A model generated the notes under the pieces. That model worked only from the letters and a program-made list of their open reading frames with translations, was not told where the DNA came from and did no database searches. A stretch of DNA of 64,000 bases from Hyphomicrobiaceae bacterium (GTDB lineage: Bacteria > Pseudomonadota > Alphaproteobacteria > Rhizobiales > Devosiaceae), in contig JACKJG010000004.1 in NCBI GenBank assembly GCA_020638065.1, positions 62,001-126,000 on the forward strand. Reading direction: 5' to 3'. Position numbers and translations under genes: made by a program. Below, one piece after another: positions 44,355 to 53,140 of this stretch; position 1 is the first letter of the stretch; each line of letters begins with the position of its first letter.

Positions 44355-45167
44355 TTAACCGCCCAATTCCTCGCTGCGGACCCTAGCAGCATGAACCGCG
44401 CGCTTCATCAATGCGGCAAGCCCGTCATCGGCCATCAGCTCACCAAGGGCCGCAGCGGTCGTGCCCCCCGGTGAGGTTACGTTCTGCCTCAAGGTTGCCG
44501 CGTCAGCAGGATCCGCGTCCAGAAGCGCGGCGGCACCGATAATTGTCTGGCGCGCCAGCACCATGGCGGTCTCGGGGTCCAATCCTTCCTGTTCGCCCGC
44601 CGCCGCCATTGCTTCGACCAGATGAAACACATAGGCCGGCCCTGAACCGGAAAGCGCGGTCAGTGCATCGATTTCGCTTTCTTGGGAAAGCTCCACCACG
44701 ACCCCAGAGACCGAAAACAGGGCATGTGCCAGAGCCCAATCCTCATCGCTCACGGAGGCGCCCCGGACCAGTCCGGTGACACCCTTGCCGACCTGTGCCG
44801 GTGTGTTGGGCATGGTGCGCACGATCCGGTCCGTCCCCAAACCGTCTCGCAGCGTCGCGATCGATATCCCCGCTGCGGTGGACACGACGAGGGTTTCCGG
44901 ACCGACTCGCGAGCGCAGACCCTTCATGACTTCTGCAATCACCTGCGGCTTGACCGCCAAGAGCAGGATGCCCGCTTTTCCCGGCGGCGCTTCACGGCCA
45001 AAGGCGATTCCGCGCAACCGGCAGAATTCGATGATGCTTTCATGCGGCGCCGGATCAACCAGATGCAATGCGGACACGGCAAGATCAGACTCAAGCCAGC
45101 CGCGTGTGAGCGCCATGCCCATCTTGCCGGCACCGATGACGGTCAGATTGGTAATCGAGTGCAGCAT
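44355..45167 (-). CDS. proC: pyrroline-5-carboxylate reductase
   Basis: 270 residues. Final step of proline synthesis, NAD(P)H-dependent. Rossmann motif VIGAGKMGMALTRGW, LLAVKPQV, VRTMPNTPAQVGKGVTGL and the ProC signature region ALSGSGPAYVFHLVEAMA ... NVTSPGGTTAAALGEL. Follows the ybjN-like gene by 13 bases. Confidence 0.95.
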   Translation of the reverse strand: MLHSITNLTVIGAGKMGMALTRGWLESDLAVSALHLVDPAPHESIIEFCRLRGIAFGREAPPGKAGILLLAVKPQVIAEVMKGLRSRVGPETLVVSTAAGISIATLRDGLGTDRIVRTMPNTPAQVGKGVTGLVRGASVSDEDWALAHALFSVSGVVVELSQESEIDALTALSGSGPAYVFHLVEAMAAAGEQEGLDPETAMVLARQTIIGAAALLDADPADAATLRQNVTSPGGTTAAALGELMADDGLAALMKRAVHAARVRSEELGG

Positions 45168-45180
45168 CGGAATGCGGCCC

Positions 45181-45684
45181 TCAGGCCTCGCCGACCGTTT
45201 CGAACATGACGAAATTCAGAGCTTCGTCAGCTGTCTTTCCGGCCCAGACGACAAACTGGAACGCCTGATAATAGTGATCGCAGGCATCGCAAGCCGTGCG
45301 CAAAAGCGCCTCGCATTGGTGTGGCGACACTTCCGCGCCGCCCGACAGAAGATGCGAGTGCCGGAACAGAACGACGCCTTCTTTCGACCAGATATCGAAA
45401 TGGCCCACCCACATCTGTTCGTTGATCAGGTTCAGGAGATGCTTGACCTCGGCCTTGCGGGCCTCGGGCACCTTCAGATCGAACGCCGCGGCCAGGTGCA
45501 GGGATTCCAGATGCTCCATCCAGGTGAAGGACACATGATAATCGCTCCACCCGCCACGCACGGAAATGGCAATCTCGTCCGCATCTTCGCGTTCGAACGA
45601 CCAGTCGTTGATCGAGGCAATATGCTCGATGATATCGACGGGATGCACAGTGCGGTCTGGTTCAGTTGAAAGCATGAGTGCCAT
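45181..45684 (-). CDS. YbjN-domain protein
   Basis: 167 residues, TNF/secretion-chaperone-like YbjN fold: PVDIIEHIASINDWSFEREDADEIAISVRGGWSDYHVSFTWMEHLESLHLAAAF. AAGG lies before the ATG at 45684 (ATG at 45675 is an alternative). The order ybjN-proC-csaA is common in Hyphomicrobiales. Function unclear; YbjN proteins affect stress and motility traits in enterobacteria. Confidence 0.87.
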   Translation of the reverse strand: MALMLSTEPDRTVHPVDIIEHIASINDWSFEREDADEIAISVRGGWSDYHVSFTWMEHLESLHLAAAFDLKVPEARKAEVKHLLNLINEQMWVGHFDIWSKEGVVLFRHSHLLSGGAEVSPHQCEALLRTACDACDHYYQAFQFVVWAGKTADEALNFVMFETVGEA

Positions 45685-45984
45685 TGCGTTTGCCTTGAAG
45701 CGTCAGAGTTGGCTTGGCCGAAGCGGTGCCGCGGCGGTTATGTCCGCAACACCGGCCCGGGATCAATCTGTTGGTACGCTTCCCGAATCGTCCGGTACTG
45801 CAAACCTACACTGCCCTCAAATGCACGGGCACCCGGCCTCGTGCCGATGGGAGCAAACTTTCTGTGGAAGATGTCATGCCCGCATGGTTAACAGCCGGTT
45901 AACGGGGCTTTGCGGTCACCAAAAATTCACATCAAAGATGTGGATATTGTCACGCCGGAGAAATCTGGCTGGTCTCGCGCCGCA
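45685..45984. other. 300-base gap between ybjN-like and ubiK-like genes
   Basis: No gene, terminator or clear promoter seen; the open frames here are chance. Confidence 0.4.
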
Positions 45985-46236
45985 TCAACTGCTGCGCTTG
46001 CGGCGTTTGAGGGCGTCGAGTTCCTTGCGCAGCGCAGCGATCTCGGCCTCTTGCTTGGCAACCACATCCTTGAGCACCTCGAAATCCTCGCGCTTGACGA
46101 GTTCGAGATCACCGACCACCCGCTCCATCTGCGACTTGAACGCGGTTTCGACTTCGCGCCGGACACCGTCGGCAACACCCGCCGCTTCGTTCATCAGCCG
46201 TCCGAGATCATCGAAAATTCGCGATTGGTCGCTCAT
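45985..46236 (-). CDS. ubiK: UbiK-family (YqiC/BMFP) accessory factor
   Basis: 83 residues: an amphipathic N-terminal helix (IFDDLGRLMNEAAGVADGVRREVETAFKSQMERVV) then a coiled coil (EDFEVLKDVVAKQEAEIAALRKELDAL) and a basic tail. UbiK assists aerobic ubiquinone synthesis in E. coli. Start at 46236 has GAGG upstream; the ATG at 46248 is less likely. Divergent from lgt. Confidence 0.88.
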   Translation of the reverse strand: MSDQSRIFDDLGRLMNEAAGVADGVRREVETAFKSQMERVVGDLELVKREDFEVLKDVVAKQEAEIAALRKELDALKRRKRSS

Positions 46237-46355
46237 GGCGTGCCTCATTCATGTTGTATGCCTCCCCTATTTAGGCAGCCTCGGCGGCCTTGACCAGTCC
46301 CCTTCCTCAGACCATGTTCTGCCGGTCCCCCGGCATAGTGCGGATTAGGCCAGAC

Positions 46356-47171
46356 ATGCAGTTTCCTCTCATCGACCCGATCGCCTTTTCTGTCGGCCCG
46401 CTCAATGTGCATTGGTATGCGCTGGCCTATCTCGGCGGCGTCGCGCTTGGCGTGCTCTATGGGTTGCTGTTGTTGCGCAGCAGACCCCTCTGGCCCGATG
46501 CGACACCGCCCTTCACCGCCGCACAATTCATTGATTTCGGTTTCTGGGCCGTCATCGGCATCATTCTTGGCGGACGCATCGGCTACGTTCTCTTCTATCA
46601 GCCGGCGGCATTCGCCCAGAATCCGATCGCGATTTTCGAGGTCTGGAATGGCGGCATGTCCTTTCATGGCGGCCTGCTGGGCATGATCGTGGCGATGATT
46701 TTCTTTGCGCGCAGCACCGGCGCAAACACTCTCTCGGCGTTCGATCTTCTCGCAGCCGTCGCGCCGCTCGGCTTGATGCTTGGCCGCATCGCCAACTTCA
46801 TCAATGGCGAACTCTATGGACGCGAAACCAACCTTCCCTGGGGGATCATTTTTCCGGGCGGGGGCGACGTCCCGCGCCACCCGAGCCAGCTTTACGAAGC
46901 CGCCCTCGAAGGCCTGATCCTCTTTCTCGTCCTGCGCCTTGTCACCCATGTCTGGCATGGATTCAAAAAGCCCGGCCTCGTCGCCGGCATATTCGGGATC
47001 GGCTACGCCCTGTCGCGCATTCTGGTCGAACAGGTGCGCCTGCCCGACGCCTTCATCGGTTATCTATATGGCGGCTGGCTCACGCTTGGCATGCTGCTCA
47101 CCCTGCCCGTCCTGCTGGCTGGTGTCGGGCTGGTAATCTACGCCCTGACGCGGCCCCAACCCGTCCGCTGA
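46356..47171 (+). CDS. lgt: phosphatidylglycerol-prolipoprotein diacylglyceryl transferase
   Basis: 271 residues, about seven transmembrane helices. Attaches diacylglycerol from phosphatidylglycerol to the lipobox Cys of prolipoproteins. Lgt landmarks: HWYALAYLGGVALG (essential Tyr), GGRIGYVLFY, WNGGMSFHGGLLG (catalytic His) and GRIANFINGELYGR. Three bases separate it from the next gene, so they are co-transcribed. Confidence 0.96.
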   Translation: MQFPLIDPIAFSVGPLNVHWYALAYLGGVALGVLYGLLLLRSRPLWPDATPPFTAAQFIDFGFWAVIGIILGGRIGYVLFYQPAAFAQNPIAIFEVWNGGMSFHGGLLGMIVAMIFFARSTGANTLSAFDLLAAVAPLGLMLGRIANFINGELYGRETNLPWGIIFPGGGDVPRHPSQLYEAALEGLILFLVLRLVTHVWHGFKKPGLVAGIFGIGYALSRILVEQVRLPDAFIGYLYGGWLTLGMLLTLPVLLAGVGLVIYALTRPQPVR

Positions 47172-47174
47172 CCG

Positions 47175-49004
47175 ATGCCAGCCAATCCGCTCAAGGTCCA
47201 CATTCTCGATCAGATCAGGGCCCATGGCCCCATGCCGCTGTCGCAGTATATACGCCTTTGTCTGACCCATCCGGAATGGGGCTATTACAAAAACCACGAC
47301 CCGCTCGGAACCGGAGGCGACTTCATAACCGCTCCCGAAATCTCTCAGATGTTTGGCGAAATGATCGGGATCTGGATTTCGATCGCATGGCAAACGCTCG
47401 GCTGCCCCAATCCCTTCATCCTCGGAGAACTTGGGCCAGGCCGCGGCACCCTGATGGCTGATGCGCTCCGCACGCTGAGATCTCAGCCGGACATGATCGC
47501 CTCAATGCACCTGGTTCTGCTGGAAACCAATGCCGGCCTGCGGTCAATGCAGGCCGAGAAGCTTGGCGCCCATAGCCCCACCTTCATCAGCGAGATCGCC
47601 GAGTTCGAGGAATTCAACGCACCCCTGATCCTCGTCGCCAATGAGTTCTTCGATGCCCTGCCCATCCGCCAATATCAGTTTGGGTCCGGCAAATGGCACG
47701 AACGGTTGATCGGTGCCTCTGGCGATGAACTTGTCTGGGGTCTTTCGCCGAACCCGATTGACGATGGTGCCCTGCCGGAAATGGCCACCGCTCCAGACGA
47801 AAACGCGATCTTCGAGGATGCGCCGCTGGCTGAGGCGACAATGTCAGAATTGGCGGCACTCCTTCATCGCAAGGGCGGCGCTGCGCTGATCGTCGATTAT
47901 GGCTATACGCAAACTCAAATCGGTGACACCTTTCAGGCGGTTGCGGACCACGCCTATACCAACCCCCTGACCGGTCCCGGCAAAGCCGACTTGACCAGCC
48001 ACGTCAATTTCGCCCGGCTGGTCAATGCTGCTCAGGCAGAAGGTGCTGCTTCCCACGTGGTTGGAACACAGGCACAATTGCTGGAAGGACTCGGGATCGT
48101 CCAGCGCGCGGAGGCGCTCAAGAAAGCCAATCCCGACCGCGCGGCCGGCATCGATACCGATCTCGAACGGCTGACCGGCCCAAGCCAGATGGGGGAATTG
48201 TTCAAGGCCATGGTCGTGTTTGGTGAAGATGCATACCCACCCTTTCAGCGCGCCAAATCTCTGCAATCTCTGCCAGAGATCGCGCATGGCTTCTTTGGCC
48301 GCAGCGGTGGCGTTTCTCCGGCCCCGTTCGACAGTCTCAATTGCTCCTTCAACACAAAAGATGATCGATCCAACATCGACGCCAACCGAACCCGCATTGC
48401 CCGCGCCCTGAACTTTGCACCCGAAAAGCTGATCACATTGCGGCAGGTCCATTCCGCCCGAGCGCTGATCGTCGATGACAATCACGACCCGCAAAGCCGC
48501 CCCGAAGCGGACGGCCTCGCAACGAGGACGCCCGGCCTTCTGCTCGGCATTCTGACCGCCGACTGCACCCCGATCCTTTTCGCCGACGAGAATGCCGGGG
48601 TGATTGGTGCCTGCCACGCCGGCTGGAAAGGTGCCGTCGACGACATCGCCGAAGCAACGATTGATGCAATGGTGCAATTGGGTGCATCCACGAACAACAT
48701 CCGCGCCGCCATCGGCCCCAACATCTCTTTCAGCAACTATGAGGTCGGTCCGGACTTTGCCCGGGCGGTGCTAAGCCAGAATCCGGAGGCCGCGCCCTTC
48801 CTGCGGATACCCGACGGCGAGACCCGCGAGCATTTCGATCTGACCGGGTTTCTGATCGCCCGGCTTGAGGCTGCCGGGATCGCACAAATCGAGGATCTGG
48901 CAACCTGCACCTACGACAATATCGAAACCCTGTTCTCGCATCGTTTCGCCACCCATCACGATATCGAAATGGGCCGCCAGCTCTCGGTCATCGGGATCAA
49001 GTAG
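47175..49004 (+). CDS. fusion protein: MidA/NDUFAF7-type methyltransferase + PgeF/YfiH-type polyphenol oxidase
   Basis: 609 residues. N-terminal about 355 residues are a SAM-dependent methyltransferase of the MidA/NDUFAF7 family (arginine methylation in complex I assembly in eukaryotes): GDFITAPEISQMFGEMIG, ILGELGPGRGTLMADALR, LVANEFFDALPIRQY. From about residue 372 the sequence is a complete PgeF/YfiH (laccase-domain) protein: IAHGFFGRSGGVS, QVHSARALIV, GILTADCTPILFAD, GACHAGWKGAV and CTYDNIETLFSHRFATHHDIEMGRQLSVIGI, with the His/Cys metal ligands. In relatives these are usually two adjacent genes; here no stop lies between them. Confidence 0.88.
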   Translation: MPANPLKVHILDQIRAHGPMPLSQYIRLCLTHPEWGYYKNHDPLGTGGDFITAPEISQMFGEMIGIWISIAWQTLGCPNPFILGELGPGRGTLMADALRTLRSQPDMIASMHLVLLETNAGLRSMQAEKLGAHSPTFISEIAEFEEFNAPLILVANEFFDALPIRQYQFGSGKWHERLIGASGDELVWGLSPNPIDDGALPEMATAPDENAIFEDAPLAEATMSELAALLHRKGGAALIVDYGYTQTQIGDTFQAVADHAYTNPLTGPGKADLTSHVNFARLVNAAQAEGAASHVVGTQAQLLEGLGIVQRAEALKKANPDRAAGIDTDLERLTGPSQMGELFKAMVVFGEDAYPPFQRAKSLQSLPEIAHGFFGRSGGVSPAPFDSLNCSFNTKDDRSNIDANRTRIARALNFAPEKLITLRQVHSARALIVDDNHDPQSRPEADGLATRTPGLLLGILTADCTPILFADENAGVIGACHAGWKGAVDDIAEATIDAMVQLGASTNNIRAAIGPNISFSNYEVGPDFARAVLSQNPEAAPFLRIPDGETREHFDLTGFLIARLEAAGIAQIEDLATCTYDNIETLFSHRFATHHDIEMGRQLSVIGIK

Positions 49005-49034
49005 TCGCACCGTTTACTTTTGCGCAAAGCCGCT

Positions 49035-49106
49035 GTTGCGCCCGGTTTGCGGGAGCGATAAGGAAGCCCGCAACGGGAACGGGGTGAGTCCCGGGAAAAG
49101 CGCAAC
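49035..49106 (+). promoter_or_regulatory. structured three-way-junction leader before prs
   Basis: P1 GTTGCGC (49035-49041) pairs with GCGCAAC (49100-49106). It encloses P2 TTGCGGG/CCCGCAA (49047-49053, 49067-49073) and P3 CGGGA/TCCCG (49074-49078, 49089-49093). The element ends 13 bases before the prs ATG, with the ribosome site AGGCG after it. A regulatory RNA role is inferred. Confidence 0.45.
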
Positions 49107-49119
49107 CGGCAGGCGACCG

Positions 49120-50052
49120 ATGAAACTTCTGGCAGGCAATTCCAACCCGCCCTTGGCCCAGGCCATTTCCAAATATCTCGGTCGCAAACTCACCAATTGC
49201 ACGGTGCGCCGCTTCGCCGATCAGGAAATCTTCGTTGAGATTAATGAAAACGTTCGCGGCGAAGACTGCTTCGTCCTGCAATCGACGTCGTTCCCGGCCA
49301 ACGACAATCTGATGGAACTCATGATCATGCTCGATGCCCTTCGCCGTTCCTCGGCGCGGCGCATCACGGCGGTGATCCCCTATTTCGGCTATGCGAGGCA
49401 GGACCGCAAATCGGCGCCCCGCACGCCGATTTCCGCCAAGCTGGTCTCCAACCTGATCACGGTTGCCGGGGCCAACCGGGTTCTGACGCTCGACCTGCAT
49501 GCCGGCCAGATCCAGGGCTTTTTCGATATCCCGACTGACAATCTGACCGCAGCACCGGTCATGGTCCGCGACATCCGCGAGAACTACGACATCAAGAACA
49601 CCATGATCGTGTCGCCGGATGTCGGTGGCGTGGTCCGGGCCCGCAACGTGGCCGGACGCATTGGCGCACCCCTCGCCATCGTCGACAAGCGCCGCCCTCG
49701 TGCGGGCGTATCCGAAGTCATGAACATTATCGGCGATGTCAGCGGCCAGAGCTGCATCATCATCGACGACATCATCGATTCCGGCGGCACCCTGATCAAC
49801 GCCGCCAAGGCGCTGCTCGAAGCCGGCGCCAAGGAAGTCAGCGCCTACCTGACGCACGGGGTTTTGTCTGGGGACGCGGCCAAGCGCGTTTCGGAAAGTG
49901 CGCTCAAGGAACTTGTCGTCACCGATTCCATTCAGGAAACCGACATGATGCGCGATGCCAAGAACATCCGCATGGTGTCGATCGCGAGCCTCATGGGCGA
50001 AGCCATCGCCCGCACCGCCTCGGAACAATCGGTCTCCAGCCTCTTCGACTGA
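49120..50052 (+). CDS. prs: ribose-phosphate pyrophosphokinase
   Basis: 310 residues. Makes PRPP from ribose-5-phosphate and ATP, feeding purine, pyrimidine, His and Trp synthesis (and Apt in this window). RRFADQEIFVEINENVRGEDCFVLQS, YFGYARQDRKSAPRTPISAKL and the PRPP-binding loop SCIIIDDIIDSGGTLINAAKAL are intact. Start at 49120 with AGGCG upstream. Confidence 0.96.
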   Translation: MKLLAGNSNPPLAQAISKYLGRKLTNCTVRRFADQEIFVEINENVRGEDCFVLQSTSFPANDNLMELMIMLDALRRSSARRITAVIPYFGYARQDRKSAPRTPISAKLVSNLITVAGANRVLTLDLHAGQIQGFFDIPTDNLTAAPVMVRDIRENYDIKNTMIVSPDVGGVVRARNVAGRIGAPLAIVDKRRPRAGVSEVMNIIGDVSGQSCIIIDDIIDSGGTLINAAKALLEAGAKEVSAYLTHGVLSGDAAKRVSESALKELVVTDSIQETDMMRDAKNIRMVSIASLMGEAIARTASEQSVSSLFD

Positions 50053-50069
50053 CATTTTTCTCGGCCCGA

Positions 50070-50096
50070 TGTCGAAATCGGCCTATCCTGCGCGAC
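50070..50096 (+). promoter_or_regulatory. candidate ECF-sigma promoter before YciI gene 1
   Basis: TGTCGA (50070-50075), exactly 17 bases, CGAC (50093-50096). Same motif and spacing as before YciI gene 2. Confidence 0.65.
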
Positions 50097-50175
50097 ATGG
50101 TTGTGGCGGCGCTGTTGCCGCCGGTTGGGCTGATCTTCCAGCCCGGCCGCATCCAGCCCTGCAAGGAAACACACC

Positions 50176-50586
50176 ATGCAATATCTCCTCATGCTTTTCG
50201 CAGACGAAAACGCCGGTTCGTCCATTCCCGCCGACCAGATGGCCAAGGTAATGGACAATATGGCCGCCTATCAGGCCGCACTGACCAAGGCGGGCGCCTT
50301 TGTGATGACATCGCCCCTCGCGCGAACCAATAACGCGCGCACCATCCGCATGGCCGGCGGCGATGTGCAACGCATCGAAGATGGCGAAAAGCTCGAATTT
50401 GTGCGCGAAGACGCCGAGCTCAGCGTCAAGGACGGCCCATATGCCGACACGGTGGAGCAACTTGGCGGTTTCTACATCATCGAGGCCGCCGATATGGATG
50501 AGGCCACCCAATGGGCAGCAAGATGCCCGGCTGTGCAATGGGGTTCAATCGAAATCCGCGCCATGATGCCCGGCTTCGAAAACTGA
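50176..50586 (+). CDS. YciI/DGPF-domain protein 1
   Basis: 136 residues, small ferredoxin-like alpha/beta barrel. MQYLLMLFADENAG at the start and VKDGPYADTVEQLGGFYIIEAADMDEATQWAARCPA, where DGPY is the DGPF motif. AAGGAAA precedes the ATG. DGPF proteins are the classical neighbours of ECF42 sigma factors, and such a gene follows at 51041. Enzymatic role unknown. Confidence 0.9.
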   Translation: MQYLLMLFADENAGSSIPADQMAKVMDNMAAYQAALTKAGAFVMTSPLARTNNARTIRMAGGDVQRIEDGEKLEFVREDAELSVKDGPYADTVEQLGGFYIIEAADMDEATQWAARCPAVQWGSIEIRAMMPGFEN

Positions 50587-50598
50587 ACGTGACCGTTT

Positions 50599-50625
50599 TG
50601 TCGAATTTGGTCACAGCAGAACGAC
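50599..50625 (+). promoter_or_regulatory. candidate ECF-sigma promoter before YciI gene 2
   Basis: TGTCGA (50599-50604), exactly 17 bases, CGAC (50622-50625). Confidence 0.65.
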
Positions 50626-50671
50626 TTTGGGTTATCGGAGCAATCCGCTCCGCCACCAAAAGGAGAGTAAA

Positions 50672-51019
50672 ATGCAATACATGCTGCTGATCAATTTCGA
50701 CGAAACCGGAATGCCCGCAAACGCCGACACGGCCAGAATGTCGCCCGCCTATGTTGCCTATACCGAGGCCATGCAAAAAGCCGGTGTTCTGGTCGGCGGC
50801 GACCGGCTGGTGTCGTCAAAAGCCGCCAAACGCATCCGCGTTCGCGACGGCAAGGCCGTAGTGCTTGATGGTCCGTTCACCGACACAGTCGAGCAACTGG
50901 GTGGCTACTACATCATCGACGTGCCGACGATCGATGCAGCGGTGGAATGGGCCGGAAAGTGCCCGACCGCCGAAACCGGCACCATCGAGGTTCGGCCGGT
51001 TTGGCAATATTCCAACTAG
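50672..51019 (+). CDS. YciI/DGPF-domain protein 2
   Basis: 115 residues, paralogue of the preceding gene: MQYMLLINFDETGMP ... VVLDGPFTDTVEQLGGYYIIDVPTIDAAVEWAGKCPT, with a canonical DGPF. AAAGGAGAG precedes the ATG. The sigma-factor gene begins 21 bases after the stop. Confidence 0.92.
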   Translation: MQYMLLINFDETGMPANADTARMSPAYVAYTEAMQKAGVLVGGDRLVSSKAAKRIRVRDGKAVVLDGPFTDTVEQLGGYYIIDVPTIDAAVEWAGKCPTAETGTIEVRPVWQYSN

Positions 51020-51040
51020 CGCGTTCGCCCAGGAGGCCCC

Positions 51041-52291
51041 TTGCACGCCGAACCCGAGGCAATGGATGTCCGTGGCCAGGCCGAGCGCGTTGCCCGGCGG
51101 AGCTACGGGCGTCTGCTCGCCCTGCTCGCCGCCCGCACCAGCGATGTCGCCGCTGCCGAAGACGCGCTGGCCGACGCCTTCGCTTCTGCCCTGACACAAT
51201 GGCAGTCGGGAGGCGTGCCGGACCGGCCGGAGGCCTGGCTTCTCACCGTCGCGCGGCGTCGCCTCCTCGACCACATGCGCCGCGCTGGCACGCGCACAGC
51301 CGGACAAATCCACCTGAAGCTGATTGCCGAAGAAATCGAGGCCGCTATGCAATCGCCCGATGACATTCCCGACAGACGTCTGGCCCTGATGTGCGCCTGC
51401 GCCCACCCATCCATCGAGGCCGGGATGCGGGCACCTCTTATTTTGCAGACCGTGCTCGGGATGAACGCCGCCGAAATCGCCGCGGCCTTTCTCATTCCAC
51501 CCGCGACCATGGGGCAGCGTCTTGTGCGGGCCAAGTCCCGCATCAAACAGGACGAGGTGGCCTTTGAACTGCCGAACCGTCAGGACCTGCCCGCACGGCT
51601 GGACAGCGTTCTGAACGCAATCTACGCCATTTACACCAAAGGCTAGCGCGAGCTCGGCGAACAGGCAAACGACAGCCTGGTCAGCGAAGCGCTTTGGCTT
51701 GCCCGCCTTTTGATCGACCTGACGCCGGATTCGTCTGAAGCCAAGGGGCTTCTGGCGCTCATGCTTTACGCCGAAGCGCGGCGACCGGCACGCCGGGCGT
51801 CCGACGGACGTTTCGTTCCGATGGATGAACAGAATACTGGCCTTTGGGACGTCGCTATGATCGACGAGGCCGAAGAAATCCTGCATCGGGCCAGCACAGC
51901 CGGAACCTCCGGCCGCTTTCAGGTCGAGGCAGCCATTCAGTCCGCTCATGTCGCGCGCAGATTGCTGAGGCGTGACAACCGGGCCGACATCGTCAAGCTT
52001 TATGACGTCCTTTTCGGATTGACCCGATCGCCCGTGGTCGCGCTCAACCGGGCGGTGGCACTGGCGGAGATCGAGGGTCCGCACGCGGCACTATTGATCC
52101 TCTCTGAACTGGCGAGCGACAAACGCCTTGGTACTTACCAGCCTTTCTGGGCGGCACGCGCAAATCTGAGCGCACGCGCGGGCCAGATCGAAGATGCATA
52201 CGAGGCTTTCACGATCGCCATGGGCCTCACCGCCGATCCGTCGGTCCGCGACTATCTGCTGGACTGTCGCAACCGGCTGAAAAGCGGTTGA
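51041..52291 (+). pseudogene. ECF42-type RNA polymerase sigma factor interrupted by an in-frame amber codon
   Basis: From a TTG start (AGGAGG five bases upstream) residues 1-201 carry sigma region 2 (ARRSYGRLLALLAARTSDVAAAEDALADAFASAL) and region 4 (LGMNAAEIAAAFLIPPATMGQRLVRAKSRI). The frame then meets TAG at 51644-51646, in NAIYAIYTKG-stop, and continues in the same frame to 52291 with the family's C-terminal TPR-like extension (LLALMLYAEARRPARR, SPVVALNRAVALAEIEGPHAAL). Relatives have Trp after YTxG, so TGG to TAG is the simplest explanation. Without the extension the factor is probably impaired; assembly error, suppression or readthrough remain possible. Confidence 0.85.
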
Positions 52292-52324
52292 TTGCACATG
52301 GCAGGCCAGACCCGTCGCGACCAC

Positions 52325-52353
52325 TTGCCCGCAGGCCGCTTTTGCCCTATAGA
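52325..52353 (+). promoter_or_regulatory. sigma-70-type promoter before rplY
   Basis: TTGCCC (52325-52330), 17-base spacer, TATAGA (52348-52353), about 100 bases before the L25 start. Confidence 0.6.
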
Positions 52354-52456
52354 CCCGCCCGTATGAAGCGCCCTTCACCCCTGGAGGAAGGGTGCGTAGC
52401 TTCCGCAGAATCCCAAAAAGGTCTGCGAACTACACCAACCCCAATCGGAGTTGACC

Positions 52457-53083
52457 ATGAGTGAACAGCTCAAGGCTTCGGTGCGGGATCGGGTGGGCAA
52501 GGGGGCCGCTCGTGAACTGCGCCGTGAAGGACTGATCCCCGCCGTGATTTACGGCGACAAGAAGGCCCCCCTTTCCATCGCCATGTCGGCGAAAGACGTC
52601 ACCCTGAAAATCCGTTCCGGCGGTTTTCTGTCACACATCATCGAAGTGGATGTGGACGGCGACAAGCACAAGGTCATCCCGCGTGACTACCAGCTTGACC
52701 CGGTGCGCGATTTCGTCGTGCATGTCGATTTTCTGCGCATCGGCGCGGGCAGCCGCATCACCGTTGAAGTTCCGGTTCACTTCCAGAATGAAGAAAAGAG
52801 CCCGGGCCTCAAGAGAGGCGGCGTGCTCAACATCGTGCGCCACACAGTCGAAGTGTCGTGCCCGGCGGACGCCATTCCGGAATTCTTCTCGATCGATCTG
52901 ACCGGCACCGACGTTGGCGACACGCTGCACGCCTCCGCCATCGCCATGCCGAACGGTGTGACCCTGACGATCACCGACCGCGACTTCACGGTCGCAACGG
53001 TTGCCGCTCCGTCGGCCTTGCGGTCCGAAGGCAGCGACTCGGGCGAAGACGGCGCCAACGAATCCGAGGAATCGGAAGAGTAA
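52457..53083 (+). CDS. rplY: 50S ribosomal protein L25 (TL5/Ctc form)
   Basis: 208 residues. Binds 5S rRNA in the large subunit. ASVRDRVGKGAARELRREGLIPAVIYGDKKAPLSI is the L25 opening; the C-terminal TL5/Ctc domain (EVPVHFQNEEKSPGLKRGGVLNIVRHTVEVSCPADAIPEF) and an acidic tail follow. CGGAG lies six bases before the ATG. A strong terminator separates it from pth, the usual neighbour. Confidence 0.95.
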   Translation: MSEQLKASVRDRVGKGAARELRREGLIPAVIYGDKKAPLSIAMSAKDVTLKIRSGGFLSHIIEVDVDGDKHKVIPRDYQLDPVRDFVVHVDFLRIGAGSRITVEVPVHFQNEEKSPGLKRGGVLNIVRHTVEVSCPADAIPEFFSIDLTGTDVGDTLHASAIAMPNGVTLTITDRDFTVATVAAPSALRSEGSDSGEDGANESEESEE

Positions 53084-53092
53084 ATTCGGTTT

Positions 53093-53124
53093 GGGAAGCG
53101 CGAGCGAATTGCGCTTCCCTTTTT
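53093..53124 (+). terminator. intrinsic terminator between rplY and pth
   Basis: GGGAAGCGC (53093-53101) and GCGCTTCCC (53111-53119), perfect 9-bp stem, then five T. Confidence 0.88.
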
Positions 53125-53140
53125 CCGGAAAGGGCTGCCA

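Noticed and set aside
49035..49106. Cobalamin riboswitch as identity of the prs leader
   Set aside because: Words like CCCGCAACGGGAA are similar, but the B12-box and core order are absent and the element is too short.
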